NCBI GenBank assembly: GCA_900320585.1
Contig: ONSV01000001.1
Location: 1-64,000 of the forward strand
Direction: 5' to 3'
From: an uncultured Prevotellaceae bacterium
Lineage (GTDB): Bacteria; Bacteroidota; Bacteroidia; Bacteroidales; Bacteroidaceae
Length of the DNA stretch: 64,000 bases
Part shown: positions 7,568 through 14,034 of the stretch, one piece after another
How the letters are laid out: each line of letters begins with the position of its first letter
Position numbering within the stretch: position 1 is the stretch's first letter
Program-made: the position numbers and the translations under genes
Notes under the pieces: generated by a model
What the model was told of the DNA's origin: nothing
The model's database searches: none
The model's input: the letters and a program-made list of their open reading frames with translations, nothing else

Positions 7568-7600
7568 GTTTGCCAAGGGGTTGCCAAGGAGTCGCCAATT
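7568..7600 (+). repeat. three tandem 11-bp repeats, integrase arm-site-like (set 2)
   Basis: GTTTGCCAAGG, GGTTGCCAAGG and AGTCGCCAATT at 7568-7578, 7579-7589 and 7590-7600, sharing the core TGCCAAGG. They start 13 bases after set 1 and have a different core. Confidence 0.6.
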
Positions 7601-7810
7601 CCAACTAAAATTAAATGATGACTATCGGAAGTCTTATCCTTCAGGTAAAGAAATAGTAATGCCATTGTTCAACTGAAGTAATTATCTGGATGTCGTTGAA
7701 GGGGGAATCAAGTGGATAGGTTTTTGATTCCTTTTGCAAAAAGCATAGTTCTTCTAACAGGAGCAGCCTTCATTGAGTTATAGTCCATCCTATTGCTATT
7801 AAGACCATTA

Positions 7811-7853
7811 TTCACCGAAAAATTTCGGCGAATAACTTGGATATTCTCCGAAA
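7811..7853 (+). promoter_or_regulatory. operator-like palindrome with extra half-site at the fic promoter
   Basis: TTCACCGAAA (7811-7820) and its near-perfect inverse TTTCGGCGAA (7823-7832) form a palindrome. A third half-site, TTCTCCGAAA (7844-7853), repeats the first in the same orientation 33 bases downstream, between the -33 and -7 elements. A repressor bound here would block the promoter. Confidence 0.55.
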
Positions 7854-7867
7854 ACAATATAACTTTG
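7837..7867 (+). promoter_or_regulatory. promoter of the fic gene
   Basis: TTG (7837-7839), a 20-base spacer, and TAACTTTG (7860-7867). The ATG at 7884 follows 16 bases after the -7 element, so the leader would be only about 10 bases. Confidence 0.65.
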
Positions 7868-7883
7868 CCACAAATCAAGAGAT

Positions 7884-8987
7884 ATGCGATATATACACGA
7901 TCATGATAATTGGTGGCAATTCCGCTATGATAGCGGCCGTATTGTTAATGAACTGGGACGGGTGCGAGCCAAGCAGGGACATGTCATGGGCAGAATGTTG
8001 TCATTGGGATTTGTTTCTCAAGACGAAGCAATGCTTTCAAATATGTCGCTCGAACTTGTTCGTTCTTCAGAAATTGAGGGTGAAAAACTTAATCTTGAAG
8101 AAGTCCGTTCTTCAATAGCCCGTCGATTAGGTATTGAGACGGCAGGATTGGTGCCAGTTTCCCGCTACGTTGAAGGTGTTGTGGAAATGCAATTGGATGC
8201 AACTCAGAATTACGACAAGCCACTCACGCATGACAGGCTTTTCGGGTGGCATAATGTATTGTTCCCAACAGGAATGAGTGGATTATACCGCATCGATGTG
8301 GGTAAATACCGTTCAGGTGAAATGCAGGTAGTTTCGGGAGCTATGGGCAAGGAAAGAGTTCATTATCAGGCACCGTCTCCTGAACGTGTGCCTGCCGAAA
8401 TGGAACGCTTTATCGCTTGGGTTAATAACGATGATGAGGTAGATGCCGTATTGAAGGCGGCAGTAGCCCATCTATGGTTCGTGTCAATACACCCGTTCGA
8501 TGATGGTAATGGGAGAATAACGAGAGCATTGACAGACATGCTTCTTGCCCGTTCAGAGAACTGCAGTAAAAGGTTTTATAGCATGTCGGCCGCGATAAGG
8601 GTTTTGCAAAAGGAGTATTACGAAGTCCTGGAGCACACACAATGTGGAGATGGCGACATTACCGAATGGATATTATGGTTCTTGAGTTGCTTTGAGCAAG
8701 CATTGGATTCAACCGAAGAAACACTATTGTCTGTAAAACGTAAAGCAGAGTTTTGGGAACGTCACCGAGATGTTGCTTTCAACAATAGGCAAAGAAAACT
8801 GTTGAATATGCTGTTCGATGGCTTCTTTGGTAAATTAACCAGCAGCAAATGGGCAAAAATCGCTAAATGCTCCTCGGATACTGCGCTCAATGACATCAAT
8901 GACCTTATTGCAAAAGGGGTCTTAAGAAAAACGGAGAAAGGTGGTCGTAGCACAAACTATATCTTGGTCATTGGGGAACATCAATAA
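7884..8987 (+). CDS. Fic-domain AMPylator with N-terminal inhibitory helix and C-terminal winged helix
   Basis: Fic enzymes transfer AMP or related groups from nucleotides to hydroxyls of target proteins. This 367-residue protein has a DUF4172-like N-terminal region and the inhibitory motif SSEIEG at 61-66, whose glutamate 65 would block ATP binding in cis, making it a class II Fic. The catalytic motif HPFDDGNGRITR starts at histidine 203 and is complete. A C-terminal helix-turn-helix region (about 295-365, with SSKWAKIAKCSSDTALNDIN) could bind DNA or a partner. It is cytoplasmic. It stands alone behind a palindromic operator and uses more A/T-ending codons than its neighbours, suggesting transfer. 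Its targets are unknown; possible roles are a self-regulated stress switch or the remains of a toxin-antitoxin unit. Confidence 0.9.
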   Translation: MRYIHDHDNWWQFRYDSGRIVNELGRVRAKQGHVMGRMLSLGFVSQDEAMLSNMSLELVRSSEIEGEKLNLEEVRSSIARRLGIETAGLVPVSRYVEGVVEMQLDATQNYDKPLTHDRLFGWHNVLFPTGMSGLYRIDVGKYRSGEMQVVSGAMGKERVHYQAPSPERVPAEMERFIAWVNNDDEVDAVLKAAVAHLWFVSIHPFDDGNGRITRALTDMLLARSENCSKRFYSMSAAIRVLQKEYYEVLEHTQCGDGDITEWILWFLSCFEQALDSTEETLLSVKRKAEFWERHRDVAFNNRQRKLLNMLFDGFFGKLTSSKWAKIAKCSSDTALNDINDLIAKGVLRKTEKGGRSTNYILVIGEHQ

Positions 8988-9002
8988 TCACTGCTTTGTT
9001 GA

Positions 9003-9014
9003 TGCAAATTTGCA
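9003..9014. other. 12-bp perfect palindrome after fic
   Basis: TGCAAATTTGCA lies 15 bases past the fic stop codon. It could be a protein-binding site or chance; nothing else marks it. The rest of 9015-9226 shows no recognisable element. Confidence 0.3.
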
Positions 9015-9226
9015 ATCCTCGGGAAGTGATGTCGGAAGTTGGTGCCTGACCACGACAAATGTCACGAGTCACAGATCTTTCATACACATTAATCTATAAA
9101 CTTGACAAGCAGGGATAGATGCTTTGCATGCGAAGAATCAAAAACCTGTCCCGCTGATTTTCGTAACATTCTTCTCGAATGGCCGTAACATTTTCCTCTC
9201 TAATACATTGGTTGTCAAAATTTTTA

Positions 9227-9234
9227 TTACTTTT
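9227..9234 (+). promoter_or_regulatory. -7 element before the small lipoprotein gene
   Basis: TACTTTTG at 9227-9234, with TTG 17 bases upstream (9207-9209), a little too close for consensus. It lies 43 bases before the chosen ATG. Confidence 0.4.
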
Positions 9235-9277
9235 GCAGAAACAAGAAATCTGTCAACCTAATTCAAACCATGTAGTT

Positions 9278-9613
9278 ATGAGAAAGATGATAGCGAAGAC
9301 CTTGAAGAGGGGCGCCAACCATGCAGGGTGGACCCTTGTCGCTTTGATGGCTTTGATGGCCCTCGGTGCATGCAACAAGAAAGGGGAAGTGTCGGTCGAC
9401 AAACTCAGCAAGACCATCTCCGAGTCGGTGATTGCCGAACAGAGAGACAGCGGACGCGTGCTCGTCGTGGATACCATATTCCTCAACCCGACGCCCGACA
9501 ACAACTACACCGGTGAGCTCAGAGGCCATGTCAACGACTCCGTGGAAGTGGTTTACGACCTTACAGTCACCGATGAGGGAGACGACCTCTCTGCCGAGTG
9601 GACACAGAGATAA
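9278..9613 (+). CDS. small lipoprotein of unknown function
   Basis: I do not recognise a family. The 111-residue protein starts at the ATG at 9278 (MRKMIAKTLKRG), has a hydrophobic segment and then a lipobox LGAC, so it should be a lipid-anchored envelope protein of about 80 mature residues. The mature part is acidic and threonine-rich, with two stretches ending in VVYDLTVTDEGDDLS and AEWTQR, which look like beta strands. An upstream in-frame start would put extra residues before the signal peptide. It stands alone and converges on the nitroreductase gene. Confidence 0.7.
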   Translation: MRKMIAKTLKRGANHAGWTLVALMALMALGACNKKGEVSVDKLSKTISESVIAEQRDSGRVLVVDTIFLNPTPDNNYTGELRGHVNDSVEVVYDLTVTDEGDDLSAEWTQR

Positions 9614-9631
9614 CGGTAGGCTCCTAATGAT

Positions 9632-9655
9632 GTTGGCGGACAATCGCCCGCCAAC
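9632..9655. terminator. hairpin between convergent genes
   Basis: GTTGGCGG (9632-9639) pairs with CCGCCAAC (9648-9655) around an 8-base loop, between the lipoprotein stop and the nitroreductase stop. There is no T run, so only weak support for termination. Confidence 0.4.
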
Positions 9656-9658
9656 AAC

Positions 9659-10279
9659 CTAATATCCTATGGGATGATTCAGCTCGAGAATCTGCTTTTC
9701 GCTTAGGCCGAGCGCCTTGGCCACGGCTTCTTTGTTCATCATCGCCCGTGGCACCGTCTTCAGGCCTAAGGCCGCGCACATCAGGCAGATGTCTTGAGAG
9801 GCGTATCCTGCGTCCATGGCGCCATACACTTCCGCGTTATGACGGAATTTCTCCTGGTCGCTCACGATCAGGAGGAACACAGGCGCGCTCTTCATGTTCT
9901 GCTGCCGTTCGGCAAGCAGGGGCCTGATGTCCTCGCCGCTCACTTTCTTCAGCGTGTTGTCATAGGGCTGGTAAAGGGCGACGCCGTCCTTGCGGCAAAC
10001 ATACACCTGGATGTCCTGGGCGTTGACGGCCGTGGGGATGGTAAGCAATTTCCTGTCGGGGCGGTTCACGCCGCAGGCGGCCCAGAGAATCTGGGAGAGT
10101 TGCTGGTCGGTGATATCCCGGTCGGCATTGAATTCACGGTCCGACCGGCGTTTCTGCAGGGCTTCGGTCAGAGTCACGTTGAGTTGCATGTCGGGCTGTG
10201 GAAGTTGCTTCACTTCCTGTGCGTTCATGTTGGCTGCCACTGCCGCCAGCATGAGGGAAAACATCAATTTTTTCATCAT
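9659..10279 (-). CDS. exported nitroreductase-family (SagB-type) flavoprotein
   Basis: Nitroreductases bind FMN and reduce nitro groups, quinones or related substrates. This 206-residue protein has a signal peptide (MMKKLMFSLMLAAVAANMNA) before the domain, so it should act in the periplasm. It has the family N-terminal motif ALQKRRSDREF, where RRS binds FMN phosphate, and the C-terminal region with AMDAGYASQDICLMCAALGL and a HPIGY ending. Start 10279 is used because the reading frame before it lacks sense; MKK at 10276 is equally possible. It follows the PAP2 gene by 19 bases and is probably co-transcribed. The natural substrate is unknown. Confidence 0.82.
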   Translation of the reverse strand: MMKKLMFSLMLAAVAANMNAQEVKQLPQPDMQLNVTLTEALQKRRSDREFNADRDITDQQLSQILWAACGVNRPDRKLLTIPTAVNAQDIQVYVCRKDGVALYQPYDNTLKKVSGEDIRPLLAERQQNMKSAPVFLLIVSDQEKFRHNAEVYGAMDAGYASQDICLMCAALGLKTVPRAMMNKEAVAKALGLSEKQILELNHPIGY

Positions 10280-10298
10280 TTTTTTCTTGAATTGCTGA

Positions 10299-12089
10299 TT
10301 AGAATTGTATCGATAGTGAGGCACCAATCACGAACTGGTGCATGTTCTTCTTTTGATGAGTCACGATTTGGGGCGAACTGTCCAGGAATCTATAGAGCGC
10401 GAAGAGCTCCGTGCACGCATCATCCATAAAATTAAGCGGGTCGTAGGTGAGCGTGTAGGTCTTGCGAGTGTAGTCGTAGTCGCAGAACACCTTCCAACAG
10501 AAATTGTTGCGATAGGCATAGGAAAGCGATATGCCAGTTCCCAGTTTCGTGCTGTTGTCGCCCGAAACACTCAGGTAGTCCCATTTTGACTCGTATGAAT
10601 CGTCGGTGTCGTAAAAGCGGATGAGGTTGATGTCATCAATCTCACTTTCGCGTACGGTGATGTCGTAGTCGAGACCCTTTCTTTGTCCCATGAATGTGGC
10701 TTCAATGTCGAGCGACTGCATGATGCTGCGCCCGATGAGTGCCTTGGTGCCTATGGCCAGATGGTCATTGATGGGGATATTGAAATACAGACCCACGTCG
10801 CCGGCAAACTCCGTCAGGTGGTCACTCTCAATCGAAAGCCGCTTCGATTCAATCATGTTGGTTAGCTTGCCTTCGATTTTTATATCAGAAGGGTCTTCCT
10901 CCATTTCTCTTAGTTCATCGATTGTTTCCTGAACATCTTGCTCGGCAAATTGCATGAAGTTGCTCCATCCCTTGATAGGAGAGGTGCGGACGCGGAGGCG
11001 GCCGCCAACACCCACGAAGTTGTTGAAAAAGTAGGCTCCCTCTACCTGGACCGAGGTGGCCGACCGGAATTTGAGTTGGATGGGTTGGATGGCTTCATCT
11101 TCATCACCAAACTCAAGGGTCTTGCCGCCGAGGCCAATACCCATCGACACGTCGAAGAACGACGGGTGTTTCCGGGTGAGGTCGGGGCGCTCGGTGATGG
11201 CGCCACGGAGCAAATGGCGGTCTTTGTAGATAAGGTCGCTCAGCATGTAGGCCAGCTCGCCCGACATGATGCCGATGCCAGCACCAGAGAGCACGTCGCT
11301 CACCCAGTGACGGTTGTTGAGCACGCGCATGATGCCTGTGGCCGTGGCAACGCCATAGCCCGCCACCGAATACCAGGGCGAGCGCGTCATGCCATATTCC
11401 TTGTGAAGGATGGTGGCGCCCACGAATGCCGTGGCGGTATGGCCCGAGGGCCATGAGTTGGCGGTGCTGCCGTCGGGGCGCATCTCAGTGGCGGTATATT
11501 TGATGCCGTTCACAAAGCCGGCCATCAGTCCATACGACATGGCGGCCGAGACCAGCATGCGTGTCCAGTCCGAACGGCCCTCCACACCGCCTATCTTCAG
11601 GCCAAGGGTGAGTGCAGGCCCGAAATATTGGCTGTAGTCGTCGATGTGGGTCTTGAATTCGGTGAGCAGACGAGTGTTCGTAGGCGAGTTGTTGTAGTTT
11701 TGCCTGAACGCCTCTTTCTCGCTCTTGGCGATGATGCCGGCCACGAACAGGGGCACGCCTACCCATGAGATGTCGTCGAGTGGCTTGTAGTCGATATCCG
11801 TCTGGATGCCAGGATTGGTGGTGGGAAGACTATAGGTTCCAACAGTGGGGGTCGGGGTGGTGGCACCCAGGTGAGCAGGGTAGGCGAGGCGTACCCTTCG
11901 GCGCTGGTCCTCACGGTATCTTGCCTCTGTGGAGAGGGCCATGAGGCGCTGGGTGGTATCGGTCTGCATGAGTAGCAGCGTGGATTCGGGTGTAGGGCCT
12001 TCCACGATGCTTTTCAGGTCGTTGAAGGTTTGTGCCCCTGCCATGTAGGTCGTCGAGACAAGGAGCAGGGTGACTATGATTTTTTTCAT
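10299..12089 (-). CDS. PAP2-family phosphatase with a C-terminal beta-barrel-like domain
   Basis: PAP2 enzymes remove phosphate from lipids such as lipid A or undecaprenyl pyrophosphate. The 596-residue protein has a signal peptide (cleaved near AGAQ, residue 20). The three PAP2 motifs are K197-x6-R204-P205, PSGHT at 214-218 and R255-x5-H261-x3-D265, all catalytic residues present. After about residue 300 the protein changes to alternating polar/aromatic strands and ends in phenylalanine (GASLSIQF), typical of outer-membrane barrels. So the phosphatase may be tethered to the outer membrane; lipid A is a plausible substrate but this is inference. A weak promoter (TTG, 20 bases, TAATTTCG) is visible at 12119-12149. 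The nitroreductase gene follows. Confidence 0.85.
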   Translation of the reverse strand: MKKIIVTLLLVSTTYMAGAQTFNDLKSIVEGPTPESTLLLMQTDTTQRLMALSTEARYREDQRRRVRLAYPAHLGATTPTPTVGTYSLPTTNPGIQTDIDYKPLDDISWVGVPLFVAGIIAKSEKEAFRQNYNNSPTNTRLLTEFKTHIDDYSQYFGPALTLGLKIGGVEGRSDWTRMLVSAAMSYGLMAGFVNGIKYTATEMRPDGSTANSWPSGHTATAFVGATILHKEYGMTRSPWYSVAGYGVATATGIMRVLNNRHWVSDVLSGAGIGIMSGELAYMLSDLIYKDRHLLRGAITERPDLTRKHPSFFDVSMGIGLGGKTLEFGDEDEAIQPIQLKFRSATSVQVEGAYFFNNFVGVGGRLRVRTSPIKGWSNFMQFAEQDVQETIDELREMEEDPSDIKIEGKLTNMIESKRLSIESDHLTEFAGDVGLYFNIPINDHLAIGTKALIGRSIMQSLDIEATFMGQRKGLDYDITVRESEIDDINLIRFYDTDDSYESKWDYLSVSGDNSTKLGTGISLSYAYRNNFCWKVFCDYDYTRKTYTLTYDPLNFMDDACTELFALYRFLDSSPQIVTHQKKNMHQFVIGASLSIQF

Positions 12090-12201
12090 GAAAAGTAGGT
12101 TTATGTCGGTTCTTTGTGCGAAATTACAGTTTTATTGAGAAATAAACAAGAAAAACGTTGAGGTTTTTGTCGTGGGCGTATACAAAAAAACACATCTTTT
12201 G

Positions 12202-12233
12202 TTTGCAAATCCTCCCGATTTGCACTATCTTTG
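12202..12233 (+). promoter_or_regulatory. promoter of the GH28 gene, possibly leaderless
   Basis: TTTG (12202-12205), a 20-base spacer, and TATCTTTG (12226-12233). The only possible start codon begins four bases later at 12238, so the mRNA would have almost no leader. Confidence 0.65.
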
Positions 12234-12237
12234 TTGA

Positions 12238-13599
12238 ATGCGAAAGATACATCTCCTTGTCATTGGCCTCGCTTTCTTGCTGACGGCCTTACCCCTGTGG
12301 GGAAACGACTACAACATCCGCGATTTCGGTGCCGTGAGCGACACCACCGTGCTCAGCACCACAGCCCTGCAGGCGGCCATCGACCGCTGCGCCAAGGAGG
12401 GCGGAGGGCGTGTGGTGGTACCCACGGGCAGTTACAAAATCGGCTCCGTCGTTCTCCGGTCCCACGTTCACCTCTACCTGGAGAATGGTGCCACGCTCTA
12501 TGGCAGCACCTCGCTGGCCGACTACAAGCCCATGCGGTCGTCGTATGTGTCGCTCCGAACGCAGACCCAGACCGTGCAGCTCATCTATGCCGACAGCGTG
12601 GAGCGGGTGACCATCGATGGCGAGGGCACCATCGACGGGCGCGGAAGGGCCTTCGTGAAGCAGTCGTGGAACGACGAGGGCATCACCCGGCCACACCTCC
12701 TGCGCTTCATCCAGTGCCGCGACATTACGGTGAGAGGCATCACCCTGCGCAACTCGGGCTGCTGGATGCAGCACTACCTGGCTTGCGACAACGTGCGCAT
12801 AGAGGGCATCGTGGTGGTGAACCGCAACAACTACAACAACGACGCCCTTGATATCGACGGGTGCCACAACGTGCTTGTGCGGGGCATGATGGCCGACAGC
12901 GACGACGATGGCATCACCTTGAAAAGCACGTCGCCACGACTGTGCGAGAACATCCGCATCGCCGACTGTGTGGTGTCGAGCCATTGCAATGCCGTGAAAC
13001 TGGGCACCGAGACCAATGGCGGGTTCCGCAACATCAGCATCTCGGGCATCGTGGTGAAGCCCAGCGACGACCAGCGCGAGAAGTTCTTCGGACAGTGGAT
13101 AGGGTCGTCGGCGTTGTCGCTCGAGATTGTAGATGGGGGCGTGATGGAGAACGTGAGCGTCTCCGACTTCACCGTCGAGGGTACCGAGGCCCCCATCTTC
13201 GTGAGGCTGGGCAACAGGGCCCGTGGCTACCGCGAGGGTCAGCGCGTGGAGCAGGTGGGGCGCATCTCCGGGGTCTCCATCTCGCGCTTCATGGTGCACA
13301 ACGCAGGACGGATGGGCTGCTCGGTGACGGGCCTGCCCGGTCATCCCGTGGAGAATGTGTGGGTGAGCGACGTCACCATCCATCATCAGGGTGGGGTGGA
13401 GGAGCCGTCCCTTGACGAGATACGCCGCCAGGCGGCCGATGAGAAGGAGGCCGAGTATCCCGAGGCCACGATGTGGGGCGACCTGCCCGCCAAGGGCTTC
13501 TTCGTGCGCCATGCCCGGAATGTGCGGTTCCACAACATCCATATCCTCACCACCCACCCCGACGCACGGCCCGAGATGGTGTGCGAGGATGCGGAGTGA
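12238..13599 (+). CDS. GH28 family polygalacturonase-like pectinase
   Basis: A secreted or periplasmic right-handed beta-helix enzyme that hydrolyses galacturonic-acid linkages in pectin, possibly exo-acting on oligomers. The 453 residues begin with a signal peptide (to about residue 22). The repeating beta-helix turns are obvious (NVRIEGIVVV, NVLVRGMMA, NIRIADCVV). Catalytic regions match GH28: NNYNNDALD with aspartates 202 and 205, SDDDG with aspartates 222-224, and SSHCNAVKLG with histidine 249 and lysine 254 at the usual GHG and RIK positions. The match to the last two motifs is loose, so the exact substrate may differ. The ATG is fixed by a TGA stop directly before it. Context with kduI/kduD supports pectin use. 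Confidence 0.9.
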   Translation: MRKIHLLVIGLAFLLTALPLWGNDYNIRDFGAVSDTTVLSTTALQAAIDRCAKEGGGRVVVPTGSYKIGSVVLRSHVHLYLENGATLYGSTSLADYKPMRSSYVSLRTQTQTVQLIYADSVERVTIDGEGTIDGRGRAFVKQSWNDEGITRPHLLRFIQCRDITVRGITLRNSGCWMQHYLACDNVRIEGIVVVNRNNYNNDALDIDGCHNVLVRGMMADSDDDGITLKSTSPRLCENIRIADCVVSSHCNAVKLGTETNGGFRNISISGIVVKPSDDQREKFFGQWIGSSALSLEIVDGGVMENVSVSDFTVEGTEAPIFVRLGNRARGYREGQRVEQVGRISGVSISRFMVHNAGRMGCSVTGLPGHPVENVWVSDVTIHHQGGVEEPSLDEIRRQAADEKEAEYPEATMWGDLPAKGFFVRHARNVRFHNIHILTTHPDARPEMVCEDAE

Positions 13600-13728
13600 G
13601 GGTGCGAAGGCGCTGAATATCGGTGCATCCTGTCATGCCGGCTTTTTTGGCGCGGTTTTTGCAGCAACATTCATTGGTGGCCATCATCCTTTTCATACAA
13701 CCAAGGCTTTTCATAAAAAACGCAGTTT

Positions 13729-14031
13729 ATGGCTAAACAGCAATCCTCCGTGCTCGAACGGCAGCGTGTCGATGTGAGCGAACCGAGACGATACAAGGTA
13801 TATATCCACAACGACGACTTCACGCCTATGGATTTCGTGGTGAGGTTGCTCATCACCGTGTTCTACAAGAACAAGGAAGAGGCCGAGCGGCTCATGCTCA
13901 AGGTGCACCACAGCGACAAGGCCGTGGTGGGCGTCTACAGCTACGACATCGCTGTCTCGAAGGTGAGGCGTGCCACCGCCATGGCCCGTGAGGAGGGCCA
14001 CCCTTTACGTCTAACTTATTTACCCGATTGA
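13729..14031 (+). CDS. clpS: ClpS adaptor for ClpA
   Basis: Recognises N-end-rule residues on proteins and delivers them to the ClpAP protease. The 100-residue protein has the family core YKVYIHNDDFTPMDFVV, in which the ND pair and following residues form the N-degron pocket and ClpA contact, and ends LRLTYLPD. The ATG at 13729 gives the normal unstructured N-terminal extension. The clpA gene starts three bases after the stop codon, so the two are co-translated. The 129-base gap before it holds no clear promoter. Confidence 0.93.
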   Translation: MAKQQSSVLERQRVDVSEPRRYKVYIHNDDFTPMDFVVRLLITVFYKNKEEAERLMLKVHHSDKAVVGVYSYDIAVSKVRRATAMAREEGHPLRLTYLPD

Positions 14032-14034
14032 CCC

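Larger units (their letters stand above)
7517..9014. mobile_element. probable remnant of an element integrated at tRNA-Leu
   Basis: Directly after the tRNA terminator, base composition becomes clearly AT-richer than in flanking genes and stays so through the Fic gene. The 410-base gap between tRNA and Fic (7474-7883) holds the terminator, two clusters of three 11-bp repeats, an untranslatable-looking stretch (about 7601-7800) in which I see no gene, then the Fic operator and promoter. No integrase gene remains, and I found no second copy of the tRNA 3' end, so the right boundary is a guess. Confidence 0.35.

Noticed and set aside
7601..7660. Truncated integrase N-terminus after the 11-bp repeats
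   Set aside because: A short frame from ATGATGACT ends after about 13 codons. It is too short and matches nothing I can support.
7474..9277. Second attachment site repeating the tRNA-Leu 3' end
   Set aside because: I looked for a copy of the T-arm/acceptor sequence downstream of fic and saw none, so element limits stay unproven.
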